A DNA stretch of 47,019 bases from Palsa-459 sp035937595 (GCA_035937595.1 DASZHS010000067.1:1-47019); one strand, 5' to 3'; numbered from the stretch's first letter, positions 8,657 to 16,231 are shown. Made by a program: numbers and translations. The notes: generated by a model from the sequence alone, not told the origin.

Positions 8657-8782
8657 GTCCACCTCGTCGTCGTGGCGCTGCTCGAGCGTCGTGCCGCGTC
8701 CCGTCGCGCGCGGCGCACGGGCGAACTTACCGGACCACGGCCGCCCGGCCGCGTGTCGCCCTCGGTGGGCGTCGGCCGCACC

Positions 8783-8788
8783 TACGCT
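8783..8788 (+). promoter_or_regulatory. Putative -10 box TACGCT before the PH-domain operon
   Basis: TACGCT lies 13 nt before the ATG of a 17-codon leader frame at 8802, so the predicted 5' leader is only about 6 nt. It sits in the divergent region between pruA and the PH-domain genes. The same hexamer occurs before the DUF202 gene and before the glucokinase leader. Confidence 0.35.
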
Positions 8789-8801
8789 CGTCGACGGACC
8801 C

Positions 8802-8855
8802 ATGGGTGCCGCACCGACGACCCCGCGGCGCGCGCGCGAGCGCGCAGCGCCATGA
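8802..8855 (+). CDS. Candidate 17-residue leader peptide
   Basis: An ATG-started frame of 17 codons (begins MGAAPTTPRR) ends in TGA that overlaps the ATG of the PH-domain gene as ATGA. The peptide is rich in Arg, Ala and Pro. No clear Shine-Dalgarno precedes the PH-domain ATG apart from this frame, which supports coupled translation. It is one of five similar cases in the window. Confidence 0.3.
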   Translation: MGAAPTTPRRARERAAP

Positions 8856-9328
8856 CCATCGGTGACCTGACCACGTGGTCGCGGCCGTCCCCCAAGCTCT
8901 GGCGGATGCGCGTGGTCGAGCTCGCGATCGTGGGGAGCGTGGCCGCCGTCGTGGCGGTGATCGGGATCGCCTCAGGCCGGGCCGTCGCCCTGGTCGTCGT
9001 GATGGTCGTCGTGGTTGTCGTCGTGGTGGTCAGCGCCGTCTTCACGCGACGTCGCTACCGGGCGTGGGGCTACCTCGAGCGCGAGGACGACCTGCTCGTG
9101 CGCCGCGGCGTGCTCATCCGTCGGCTGAGCGTCGTCCCCTACGGCCGCATGCAGCTCGTCGAGGTGACCGCGGGGCTCATGGAGCGGCTCTTCGGGCTGT
9201 CGACCGTGAAGCTGCACACGGCCGCGGCGCGCAGCGACGCGCGCATCCCCGGGCTCGAGCCGGACGAGGCCGCACGCCTCCGCGACCGGCTGGCCGCGCT
9301 CGGGGAGGCGAGGGCCGCGGGGCTGTGA
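8852..9328 (+). CDS. Bacterial PH-domain membrane protein (bPH_2, YdbS-like)
   Basis: A 158-residue protein with two N-terminal membrane helices and one bPH_2 domain. The second helix is almost pure valine: three Val, one Met, then nine Val. The PH-domain core is REDDLLVRRGVLIRRLSVVPYGRMQLVEV, then FGLSTVKLHTA and IPGLEPDEAARLRDRLA. It pairs with the next gene, which overlaps by GTGA, as in the ydbS-ydbT pair of Bacillus. Membrane-envelope stress or lipid-related roles are reported for such pairs elsewhere; function here is unproven. Confidence 0.85.
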   Translation: MTIGDLTTWSRPSPKLWRMRVVELAIVGSVAAVVAVIGIASGRAVALVVVMVVVVVVVVVSAVFTRRRYRAWGYLEREDDLLVRRGVLIRRLSVVPYGRMQLVEVTAGLMERLFGLSTVKLHTAAARSDARIPGLEPDEAARLRDRLAALGEARAAGL

Positions 9329-10644
9329 CGACCTCTCCCGAGCGCAGTGCGCCCGCCTGGGAGCGCCTCCACCCGATGTCGCCGGTCGTGCGCGGCGGAC
9401 GGGCTGCCGCGGCGCTGCTCGCGTTCTTGGTGTTCACCTCGGTGCAGCGCCAGCACGGCCAGCAGACCCACGTCGTGGTCGACCTCGTCCTCGTCGGGCT
9501 GGTGCTCGTCCTCGGCGTCGTGCACTGGCTCGTCACCCGGTGGGCGTTCGACGGGGAGACCCTGCACGTGGAGACGGGCCTCCTGCGACGCGACACGAAG
9601 AAGGTGCCCGTGGCGCGCATCCAGGCCGTCGACGTCGTCCAGCCGCTCGTCGCCAAGTTCCTTGACGTGGCCGAGCTCAAGATCCGCGTCGCGGGCTCGG
9701 GAAAAGAGGAGCGGCTCGCGTACCTGCACCACGACCGGGCGCTCGCGCTGCGCGCGTCGCTCCTCGCGGCGCACCACGGCCTGGACCCCGCCACGCCCGA
9801 GCCGCCCGAGCTGCCGGTCGCCGCGGTGCCGGCCGGGCGGCTCGCGTGGTCCGTCGCGCTCACCGGGTCGACCGCGTTCCTCGTCGCGATCGCCATCGGG
9901 CTCGGCGTCGTGTTCAGCGTCTCGGAGAAGGCGGGCCTCGCGCTCGTGACGGCGGCGTTCGTGTACCTGCTCGGCCTCGTGACGGGCATCTGGCGGCGGT
10001 TCAACAGCCAGTACGGGTTCACGATCGCCCAAGCGCCCGACGGGATCCGCGTGCGCCGCGGACTGCTCGGCTCGGTCGCCGAGACCATCCCGGTGCGACG
10101 TGTCCAGGCGATCCGCCAGATCGAGCCGGTGCTGTGGCGCCCCCTCGGCTGGCGGCACCTGCAGGTCGACCTCGCCGGCATCGGCAAGCGCGACTCGGCG
10201 GCGGGGTCGGCGAGCCTCACCAAGACTCTCCTGCCCGTCGGTGCGCCCGAGGTCGCGACCGCGGTGCGCGCGATGGTGCTGGACGACCGGGGCGTGACGC
10301 TCACGCCGCCGCCGTCGAGGTCGAGGTGGAAGGCGCCGCTCAGCTTCCACAACCTGCGCGCGGGCCACGACGACGACGTCGTCATCGCCGTCACCGGGCG
10401 GCTCCGGCGGGTCACCTGCTGGGTGCCGATCGAGAAGGTGCAGAGCGTGCGCCGGGTGCAGGGCCCGCTGCAGCGGCGGCTGCGCGTCGCCACGGTCCAC
10501 GTCGACGTCGCGGGCCGTCGCGTCGACGCGTCGTTCAAGGACCGCGACGAGGACGAGGCGGACCGGTTGGTCGACGAGCTCGCCGCGCTCGGCCGCGCCG
10601 CGCGCACGAGGGCCCTTCCCGGCCCGAGCGGCGCCACGGCGTGA
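9325..10644 (+). CDS. Bacterial PH-domain membrane protein with tandem bPH_2 domains (YdbT-like)
   Basis: A 439-residue protein with two hydrophobic pairs (about residues 27-70 and 175-220). One bPH_2 domain follows each pair, and a third, weaker one is near the C-terminus. Repeated signatures are VETGLLRRDTKKVPVARIQAVDV, VRRGLLGSVAETIPVRRVQAIR and VTGRLRRVTCWVPIEKVQSVR, each with the R-x-x-P-x-x-R/K-x-Q pattern of the family. The GTG start overlaps the stop of the single-domain partner, so the two are probably made and assembled together in the cytoplasmic membrane. Confidence 0.88.
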   Translation: MTTSPERSAPAWERLHPMSPVVRGGRAAAALLAFLVFTSVQRQHGQQTHVVVDLVLVGLVLVLGVVHWLVTRWAFDGETLHVETGLLRRDTKKVPVARIQAVDVVQPLVAKFLDVAELKIRVAGSGKEERLAYLHHDRALALRASLLAAHHGLDPATPEPPELPVAAVPAGRLAWSVALTGSTAFLVAIAIGLGVVFSVSEKAGLALVTAAFVYLLGLVTGIWRRFNSQYGFTIAQAPDGIRVRRGLLGSVAETIPVRRVQAIRQIEPVLWRPLGWRHLQVDLAGIGKRDSAAGSASLTKTLLPVGAPEVATAVRAMVLDDRGVTLTPPPSRSRWKAPLSFHNLRAGHDDDVVIAVTGRLRRVTCWVPIEKVQSVRRVQGPLQRRLRVATVHVDVAGRRVDASFKDRDEDEADRLVDELAALGRAARTRALPGPSGATA

Positions 10645-10658
10645 CGTGGGGGGAACGG

Positions 10659-10731
10659 TGGTCGGGACCGGCGTCGATCCGGTGACCTCGCGCTTTTCAG
10701 GCGCGCGCTCTGCCAACTGAGCTACCCGACC
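10659..10731 (-). tRNA. tRNA-Phe (GAA)
   Basis: A full cloverleaf folds on the minus strand: acceptor GGTCGGG/CCCGACC, D-stem GCTC/GAGC, anticodon stem CGCGC/GCGCG with loop CTGAAAA (anticodon GAA), and T-stem ACCGG/CCGGT. The 3' CCA is not encoded. The T-loop reads ATCGACG, so position 54 is A instead of the almost invariant T. It lies 23 bp downstream of tRNA-Asp in the same orientation. Confidence 0.95.
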
Positions 10732-10754
10732 GGGTTCGGCGGCGGGCCGCCGAG

Positions 10755-10829
10755 CGGACCTGACGGGATTTGAACCCGCGGCCTCCGCCTTGACAGGGCG
10801 GCGTGCACTCCAGACTGCACCACAGGTCC
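10755..10829 (-). tRNA. tRNA-Asp (GTC)
   Basis: The cloverleaf has acceptor GGACCTG/CAGGTCC, D-stem GTGC/GCAC, anticodon stem CCGCC/GGCGG with loop CTGTCAA (anticodon GTC), T-stem GCGGG/CCCGT with loop TTCAAAT, and discriminator G. CCA is not encoded. It is transcribed ahead of tRNA-Phe and probably shares a transcript with it. Confidence 0.96.
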
Positions 10830-10929
10830 TTGGGCACCGGTGCTGCACACCGTGTGGTCGGTGCAGCCTACACCGCGTCGAGCGGGCGACTCTTGGGAGC
10901 ACGGCCGAGCGCGTGGCGGCGAACTCGTC

Positions 10930-10935
10930 TACCTT
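10930..10935 (+). promoter_or_regulatory. Putative -10 box TACCTT before the VOC gene
   Basis: TACCTT is followed 4 nt later by GTG at 10940 and 33 nt later by the VOC ATG, which has a good AAGGAGG site. The box is at a plausible distance for a short 5' leader. Confidence 0.35.
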
Positions 10936-10939
10936 CGCC

Positions 10940-10972
10940 GTGCGGGGATCCGACAAGGAGGGCGTGCGATGA
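10940..10972 (+). CDS. Candidate 10-residue leader peptide
   Basis: GTG CGG GGA TCC and onward encodes MRGSDKEGVR and ends in TGA overlapping the VOC ATG as ATGA. The Shine-Dalgarno of the VOC gene is embedded in its AAG GAG GGC codons, so the frame may be accidental. It is reported because its layout matches four other genes here. Confidence 0.2.
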   Translation: MRGSDKEGVR

Positions 10973-11730
10973 AGAAGGACGACTTCGCACCCGGCGAGGT
11001 GTGCTGGGTGGACTGCGGCACGGACGTCGACAAGGCGACGGCGTTCTACAAGGCGCTGTTCGGCTGGACCGTGGAGGACATGGGTGCGGAGTCCGGCGGC
11101 TACCGCATGGCGTCCAAGGGCGGCCGCGAGGTGGCGGGCCTCGGCCCCCAGCAGAGCCCCGGCCCCCCGTTCTGGAGCGTCTACTTCCGCGTCGACGACG
11201 TCGCGAAGACCGCCGAGCTCGTGACCGGGGGCGGCGGCTCCGTGCTGGTCGGGCCGATGGAGGTCCTCGAGGCGGGGCACATGGCGGTCTTCACGGACCC
11301 CGTGGGCGCGGCGTTCTCCGTCTGGCAGCCGAAGTCGCACAAGGGCTTCGGCCTCGTCGACGAGCCGGGGTCGTACTGCTGGGCGGAGCTCGTGACCACC
11401 GACGTCGCGGCGTCCAAGAAGTTCTACGGCGACGTCTTCGGCTTCACGGCGAAGGAGGGACCGGATCCCTCGATGCCGTACACCGAGCTGCAGCTCGACG
11501 ATCGCAGCGTCGCCGGCATGATGCCGAAGCCCGCCGAGATGCCGGCCGAGGTCCCGCCGTACTGGGGGGTGTACTTCACGGTCGAGGCGGCCGACGCCGC
11601 GGTCGCCAGGATCGGCGAGCTCGGCGGGACGACCGTCTTCGGTCCGATGGACATCCCGTCGGTCGGTCGGTTCGCGAACTGCGTCGACACCGCCGGCGCG
11701 ATGTTCAGCATCCTCGAGCCGCAGGGCTGA
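10969..11730 (+). CDS. VOC-superfamily (glyoxalase/bleomycin-resistance fold) protein, two domains
   Basis: A 253-residue cytoplasmic protein made of two tandem VOC domains (about residues 8-125 and 135-253). Domain 1 opens with CWVDCGTDVDKATAFYKALFGW and domain 2 with CWAELVTTDVAASKKFYGDVFGF; each ends with DPVGAAFSVWQ or DTAGAMFSILEPQG. These resemble Streptomyces 27-kDa antigen-type VOC proteins often annotated as hydroxylases or glyoxalase-like. The ATG at 10969 has AAGGAGG 6-7 nt upstream. Substrate is unknown. Confidence 0.9.
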   Translation: MKKDDFAPGEVCWVDCGTDVDKATAFYKALFGWTVEDMGAESGGYRMASKGGREVAGLGPQQSPGPPFWSVYFRVDDVAKTAELVTGGGGSVLVGPMEVLEAGHMAVFTDPVGAAFSVWQPKSHKGFGLVDEPGSYCWAELVTTDVAASKKFYGDVFGFTAKEGPDPSMPYTELQLDDRSVAGMMPKPAEMPAEVPPYWGVYFTVEAADAAVARIGELGGTTVFGPMDIPSVGRFANCVDTAGAMFSILEPQG

Positions 11731-11760
11731 GCCCGTCGCTCCGGGGCGCGCGCTCGCTCG

Positions 11761-11784
11761 CCGCGCTCCGGGGCCCGGGCGCGG
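11761..11784. terminator. GC-rich hairpin between convergent genes, possible bidirectional terminator
   Basis: CCGCGCTC and GGGCGCGG can form an 8-bp stem (one G-T pair) around an 8-nt loop, between the stops of the VOC gene and the convergent AHSA1 gene. There is no U-tract, as is common for actinobacterial terminators, so the call rests on position and stem only. Confidence 0.35.
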
Positions 11785-11794
11785 CGGTGCTCGG

Positions 11795-12286
11795 CTAGAG
11801 GGTGTCCACGAGCCCCTGGTACTCGCCGCGCAGCTCGTGGTAGCGGGCGTCGCGCTCCTCGGCGGCCGACTTGTCGCCGGCAAGGACGGCGTCGAGCGCC
11901 TCGAGGTGGGACTGCCACCCGGCGCCGAAGCCGGGGGCGTCCTCGGGCGAGGTCCCCATGTGCTCGAGCCGCAGCGTGCTGCCGTCGTCGCCCGGCTCGA
12001 GCTCGAAGCGCAGCAGCGACGTGCCGCTCGCCTCACGCCAGGAGTACTCGAGCTCGCGGTGCGGGACGAACTTGGTGACCGAGCCGTGCATCTCGCCCTG
12101 GCCAGGCCACACGAGGTGGACCTTGCCGCCCTCGGACGGCTCGAACTCCGCCTCGGCGAGCCAGCCCTCGATGAGGGTCGGGTCCGTGAGCGCCGCCCAG
12201 ACCTCCTCGGGCGACGCGGACACCGTCCGCTCGAACCGCACGGTCACGGTCGGTCCGGTGGGCTCCAGCATCCCCGTCGCTCCCAT
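11795..12286 (-). CDS. SRPBCC/AHSA1-family protein
   Basis: A 163-residue START-like fold protein. It begins with a beta strand VTVRFERTVSASPEEVWAALTDPTLIEGWLAEAEFEP, the standard AHSA1 opening, and has the middle motif GEMHGSVTKFVPHRELEYSW and late LEHMGTSPEDAPGFGAGWQSHLEALDAVL. The ATG at 12286 follows GAGAGGAGGGCCC, a strong ribosome site; a second ATG five codons in is less likely. TAGCGT at 12309-12314 (minus strand) may be its -10. The ligand is unknown. Confidence 0.88.
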   Translation of the reverse strand: MGATGMLEPTGPTVTVRFERTVSASPEEVWAALTDPTLIEGWLAEAEFEPSEGGKVHLVWPGQGEMHGSVTKFVPHRELEYSWREASGTSLLRFELEPGDDGSTLRLEHMGTSPEDAPGFGAGWQSHLEALDAVLAGDKSAAEERDARYHELRGEYQGLVDTL

Positions 12287-12437
12287 GGGCCCTCCTCTCG
12301 GCGACCCGACGCTACCGGTGCGGGACCGAGCGCGCACCGCGACCGACCGTGCACGACGACGTACGTGCGCACCGTGCCGTCCACCTGGGCCGCCGCTCGC
12401 CGCACGGGCCTCCCTACACGACGCGGCGACGCCCCCG

Positions 12438-12542
12438 GTCAACCTTCGCTGGGCGCTCGCCCACCTGCTGGAGGAGACGGCTCGGCACGCCGGGCACGCC
12501 GACGTCCTCCGCGAGCTGCTCGACGGCGAGGCGGGCCGCTGA
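12438..12542 (+). pseudogene. C-terminal remnant of a DinB/DUF664 (mycothiol transferase-like) gene
   Basis: The last 34 codons of a frame ending at 12542 encode VNLRWALAHLLEETARHAG followed by HADVLRELLDGEAGR. This is the signature C-terminus of DUF664/DinB-type proteins (LRW, then EE-x-ARH-x-GHADxLRE-x-DG). No start, ribosome site or the upstream two-thirds of the domain is present in this frame, which is low complexity before 12430. I read it as the 3' end left after a deletion, with the metal-binding His of this helix still preserved. Confidence 0.65.
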
Positions 12543-12586
12543 CGCGCGTCGCACGTGCACCCCGTCCTCGCGCTCGGTGGGTTCTG

Positions 12587-12592
12587 TAGGGT
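12587..12592 (+). promoter_or_regulatory. -10 box TAGGGT, leaderless promoter
   Basis: TAGGGT is followed by exactly 6 nt and the GTG at 12599. There is no Shine-Dalgarno upstream of the GTG, so a leaderless transcript is expected. Confidence 0.6.
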
Positions 12593-12598
12593 CGCGCC

Positions 12599-13498
12599 GT
12601 GATCCCGGCGCCGACGGCACAAGGGCGCGTGCCGTTCCGCGACGGGGAGACCTGGTACCGCGTCAGCGGCGAGCTGGGCGCGGGGGCGGCGCCGCTCGTC
12701 GTGCTCCACGGCGGCCCGGGCGCGGCGCACGACTACGTGTCCTCGCTCGCGGACCTCGCCGACACCGGGCGCGCCGTCGTGCACTACGACCAGCTCGGCT
12801 GCGGGCGCTCGACGCACTTCTCGGACCGCGGGGCGGAGTTCTACGACGTCGCGCTCTTCTTGGACGAGCTCGCGAACCTCCTCTCGCACCTCGGCCTCGC
12901 CGAGCGCTACCACCTGCTCGGCCAGTCCTGGGGCGGGATGCTCGCCGCGGAGCACGCGATCCGACGCCCTGCGGGCCTCCGGTCCCTCGTCATCTCGAAC
13001 TCCCCCGCGTCGATGGCGCTGTGGATGCAAGCGGCGGCTCGCCTGCGCCTCGACCTCCCCGCCGACGTGCGCGCGGCGCTCGACCGCCACGAGGCCGACG
13101 GCACGACCGAGCACCCCGACTACCTCGCGGCGACCCAGGTGTTCTACGACCGTCACGTCTGTCGCGTCGTGCCCAACCCTCCCGAGGTCACCGCGTCGTT
13201 CGACTCGATCGCCGCGGACCCGACCGTGTACTGGACGATGAACGGACCCACCGAGTTCCACTGCATCGGCACGCTGCGCGCCTGGAGCGTCGTCGACGAG
13301 GTGTCCGCGATCGAGGCGCCGACGCTCTTGTGCTCGGGCCGGTTCGACGAGGCGACGCCCGCGACCGTCCAGCCCTTCTTCGACGGGATCCCCGACGTGC
13401 GCTGGGAGCGCTTCGAGCAGTCGAGCCACATGCCCTTCGTCGAGGAGCCCGCCGCCTACCGGGCCGTCGTCGCCGGGTTCCTCGCCGCGCACGACTGA
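12599..13498 (+). CDS. Proline iminopeptidase-family alpha/beta hydrolase (S33)
   Basis: A 299-residue cytoplasmic peptidase or amino-acid amidase. The oxyanion motif is HGGPGAAHDYV; the YDQLGCGRS motif follows; the nucleophile elbow is GQSWGG; the acid is in LCSGRFDEATP and the His in SSHMPFVEEP. The cap segment HVCRVVPNPPEV and the YWTMNGPTEF motif match the tricorn-interacting factor F1/L-amino-acid amidase branch. The leaderless GTG fixes the start. Likely function is release of N-terminal residues, often Pro, from short peptides. Confidence 0.93.
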   Translation: MIPAPTAQGRVPFRDGETWYRVSGELGAGAAPLVVLHGGPGAAHDYVSSLADLADTGRAVVHYDQLGCGRSTHFSDRGAEFYDVALFLDELANLLSHLGLAERYHLLGQSWGGMLAAEHAIRRPAGLRSLVISNSPASMALWMQAAARLRLDLPADVRAALDRHEADGTTEHPDYLAATQVFYDRHVCRVVPNPPEVTASFDSIAADPTVYWTMNGPTEFHCIGTLRAWSVVDEVSAIEAPTLLCSGRFDEATPATVQPFFDGIPDVRWERFEQSSHMPFVEEPAAYRAVVAGFLAAHD

Positions 13499-13521
13499 CG
13501 GCGGCGCAGGCCCGGGCCCGG

Positions 13522-14343
13522 CTACTCGGTGAGCCCCCGGCAGAGCAGCACGATCGTGATGAAGTCGCGGTAGAGCGCGAGCGGGTCGTCGCCGACCAGC
13601 TGCGCCGTCGAGGGCCCGGTGCGCTCGCAGCCGGCGATGCGCGAGGCGAGCTCGGCGTAGTCGGTCGTCTTGAACCGGACGCGCACGGTCGCGGGCAGCG
13701 CGATGGCGACCGGCCGCGCCGAGGGCAGGGAGGCGAGCGCGAGGCACGCCTGCTCGCGGATCAGCTCGCGGGCCTGCTCGGGGTGCAGCGAGTCCGCCGC
13801 GAACCGCGACACCGAGGACTTCACGACGGCGGCGTGCACGCTCGGGCAGAAGGCACGGGTCTCCTCGGCGGTCGTGGCGTCGCCGGTCACGAGCACAACG
13901 GGCACGCCGTGGCCGAGCGCGGCCAGCGCGTTGACGCCCGACTCGCCCGCGACGACGCCGTTGATCGCGACCTCGGCGACGGCCTGGGTGAAGTAGGTGT
14001 GCGAGAGCACCGACGCGCTGCCCATCGAGCCGTGGTACGAGACGAAGAACACCGCGTCGAAGGACGCGTCGAGCCCCTGCATCATGTACAGGGGCTTGTG
14101 CCGTCCCGACAGGTACCGGGCGCGCCCCGCGAGCGCGTCCGGGCGGAGGTTCGACATCCTCGAGTGGGCGTCGTTGACCAAGAACTCGGTCGCGCCCGCG
14201 CGCGCCGCGCCCTCGATCGCCGCGTTGACCTCGCCGGTGAGCAGCTCGCAGAAGTACTCGTAGCGCGGCCCGCGGTCGTAGACCTGGTCCCAGTCGACGA
14301 CGCCGGCGGTGCCCTCCATGTCCGAGCTGATGAAGACCTTCAC
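13522..14343 (-). CDS. dppA: M55-family D-aminopeptidase
   Basis: A 273-residue zinc peptidase of the DppA family, which removes N-terminal D-amino acids from peptides and forms large ring assemblies in Bacillus. The metal site opens at D8 and E10 in the N-terminal VKVFISSDMEG; further ligand regions are LVNDAHSRM, SYHGSMG and GVVAGESG. The C-terminal VRVRFKTTDYAELA is typical. The GTG at 14343 overlaps the stop of the upstream asparaginase-family gene, so the two form an operon. A role in recycling peptidoglycan-derived or D-amino-acid peptides is inferred. Confidence 0.93.
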   Translation of the reverse strand: MKVFISSDMEGTAGVVDWDQVYDRGPRYEYFCELLTGEVNAAIEGAARAGATEFLVNDAHSRMSNLRPDALAGRARYLSGRHKPLYMMQGLDASFDAVFFVSYHGSMGSASVLSHTYFTQAVAEVAINGVVAGESGVNALAALGHGVPVVLVTGDATTAEETRAFCPSVHAAVVKSSVSRFAADSLHPEQARELIREQACLALASLPSARPVAIALPATVRVRFKTTDYAELASRIAGCERTGPSTAQLVGDDPLALYRDFITIVLLCRGLTE

Positions 14344-15287
14344 GCGCGCACCGCCGGGAACGTCTCGACGGCGTCGCTCTTCGAGGTCATGACGCTGTAG
14401 GTCGCGCCGGCGGTGCGCGCGGCCGCGCCGTGGCGTCCGTCGGGTGTCAGGCACAGCGCGCGGACCTCCGAGGCGAACGGGTCGACGAGCGTCGCTGCCT
14501 CCTCGACCATCCGCCGGCACGCCGCCTCGGGCGAGAGCCCCGCCGCGATCCCGTCGACCACGGTCTTGGCCCCCACGACCCGCATCGTCATCTCACCGCG
14601 GCCGGTGCACGCGGCGGCGCCGACGCGCACGTCGCTGTAGAGGCCCGCGCCGGGCAGCGGCGAGTCACCGACCCGGCCGGGGTACTTCCACGGGAAGCCG
14701 CTCGTAGAGACGCCGGCGACGAGCTCGCCGGCGCCGTCGAGGGCGAGGACGTCGACGGTCCCCCACGGGCCGTGGTGGCGACCGAGTCGGGCCATGAGCG
14801 CCATCGCCGTCGACCGGTAGGCGTCGCTCTCCGGCGTCGCCGACGCCGTCGCGGCGTCGTCGACCCGCGGCACCAGCGCCTCGCCGTAGAGGCGCGCCGC
14901 CTCCTCGGTGAGCAGGTTCGCCCGCTCGAAGCCCTGCTCCTCGGCGAACAGCTCGGCGCCCTCGCCGACCAAGAGGCAGTGCTGCGGCAGGTGCTCGAGC
15001 ACCGCGCGGGCGATGGAGATCGGGTGGGGGTAGCCCCGCACCGACGCCACGGCGCCGAAGGCGCGCGTCGACCCCACCATGAGGGCCGCGTCGAGCTCGA
15101 CGACGCCGCGGGCGTTCGGCAGGCCGCCGGTGCCGACGTAGTGGTCGTCGACGTTGTCCTCGCAGCGCCGCATGGCCGCCTCGACGGCGTCCAGGGCGGA
15201 CCTACCGTCGCGGAGGGCGGCCATGCCGAAGGGGAGCCCCACCTCGCTGCGCGCGCTCCCAACGATGATCGGCGCGCCAGCCACCAC
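14340..15287 (-). CDS. Ntn-hydrolase of the plant-type asparaginase/glycosylasparaginase family (T2)
   Basis: A 315-residue proenzyme expected to cleave itself before T177 in PWGTVDVLALD, which then becomes the nucleophile. Also present are the N-terminal region with DALEAAMRR-like DAVEAAMRRCEDN, YVGTGGLPNARGVVELDAALM, the STSGFPWKYPGRVGDSPLPGAG segment that binds the substrate carboxylate, and CTGRGEMTMR. The likely reaction is hydrolysis of isoaspartyl peptides or (N4-GlcNAc)-asparagine. AGGAGG lies just upstream of tandem GTG codons at 15287 and 15284; either may start. It is coupled to dppA. Confidence 0.93.
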   Translation of the reverse strand: MVAGAPIIVGSARSEVGLPFGMAALRDGRSALDAVEAAMRRCEDNVDDHYVGTGGLPNARGVVELDAALMVGSTRAFGAVASVRGYPHPISIARAVLEHLPQHCLLVGEGAELFAEEQGFERANLLTEEAARLYGEALVPRVDDAATASATPESDAYRSTAMALMARLGRHHGPWGTVDVLALDGAGELVAGVSTSGFPWKYPGRVGDSPLPGAGLYSDVRVGAAACTGRGEMTMRVVGAKTVVDGIAAGLSPEAACRRMVEEAATLVDPFASEVRALCLTPDGRHGAAARTAGATYSVMTSKSDAVETFPAVRA

Positions 15288-15350
15288 GTGCCTCCTGTCG
15301 TCGAGTCACGCGAGGCTATCGACGACGCGCGGTTGGGGCGGGCGTGGCGC

Positions 15351-16115
15351 GTGCTCGCCGTTCCCCGGTGGCACGATGGCGGCATCCCGCACAGCTACTT
15401 CGACGCTCGGATCGCGACGCGCTACGACGCCGACGCCGCCGTCATGTTTGATGCGGCGACCGTCGAGGCGACCGTGTCGTTCCTCGCGGCGCTCGCCGGC
15501 TCGCGACCGGCCCTCGAGCTCGGCGTCGGAACCGGCAGGATCGCGCTACCGCTGAGCGCCCGGGGTATCCGTGTCCACGGGATCGACCTCTCTGTGCCCA
15601 TGGTGGAGGAGCTCCGGGCGAAGCCGGGGGCGGCGGCCGTCGCGGTCACGATCGGTGACTTCGCCACGACGAGGGTCGACGGCGCCTTCGGGCTCGCCTA
15701 CCTCGTCTTCAACACGATCACCAACCTCACGACCCAAGACGAGCAGGTCGCCTGCTTCCAGAACGTCGCGCGCCACCTCGAACCGGGAGGGTGCTTCGTG
15801 ATCGAGTGCTACATCCCCGAGCTGCGCCGCCTCCCGCCGGGAGAGACGATCCACGCCTTCGACGTGACCGCGACCCACCTCGGGTTCGAGGAGTACGACG
15901 TCGCGACCCAGATCGCCTACTCGCACCACTACTGGCTCGAGCACGGCACGCTCGAGACCTTCTCGGCGCCGTTCCGCTACGTGTGGCCGAGCGAGCTCGA
16001 CCTCATGGCACGGCTCGCTGGGATGACCCTGCGCGAGCGGTGGGCCAGCTGGTCGCGCGACCCGTTCACCAGTGAGAGCCGGAGCCACGTGTCGGTGTGG
16101 GAGCTCGGGCCCTGA
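15351..16115 (+). CDS. Class I SAM-dependent methyltransferase
   Basis: A 254-residue protein. Motif I is ALELGVGTGRIALPL (about residues 54-68), followed by IRVHGIDLSVPMVEELRAKPG (acidic end of strand 2), GDFATTRVDGAFGLAYLVFNTI and a NVARHLEPGGCFVIECYIP segment. The C-terminal part with RYVWPSELDLMARLAGMTLRERW is typical of small-molecule or tRNA-like methyltransferases of actinobacteria. The GTG at 15351 is the only normal start near the conserved region; a TTG at 15333 is an alternative. Substrate is unknown. Confidence 0.85.
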   Translation: MLAVPRWHDGGIPHSYFDARIATRYDADAAVMFDAATVEATVSFLAALAGSRPALELGVGTGRIALPLSARGIRVHGIDLSVPMVEELRAKPGAAAVAVTIGDFATTRVDGAFGLAYLVFNTITNLTTQDEQVACFQNVARHLEPGGCFVIECYIPELRRLPPGETIHAFDVTATHLGFEEYDVATQIAYSHHYWLEHGTLETFSAPFRYVWPSELDLMARLAGMTLRERWASWSRDPFTSESRSHVSVWELGP

Positions 16116-16133
16116 GCGCCCACCAAGGACCGC

Positions 16134-16171
16134 TTGACACCTGTCGCTGAGCGGTTATGATATATCGATAT
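16134..16171 (+). promoter_or_regulatory. Sigma-70-type promoter with a palindromic PadR operator
   Basis: TTGACA (16134-16139), a 16-nt spacer and TATGAT (16156-16161) form a near-consensus promoter. Directly behind the -10, at the expected transcription start, lies the perfect 10-bp palindrome ATATCGATAT (16162-16171). A regulator bound here would block initiation. The nearest gene is a PadR regulator, so autorepression is the simplest reading. Confidence 0.75.
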
Positions 16172-16231
16172 CGGTCGCACGATGGCTCTATCTGGGTACC
16201 GCGCGACCTCGGACGGACGAACGGAGCGACG

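Noticed and set aside
9139..12036. 965-codon minus-strand frame across the PH-domain genes and both tRNAs
   Set aside because: It runs through tRNA genes and confident plus-strand genes and has typical shadow composition.
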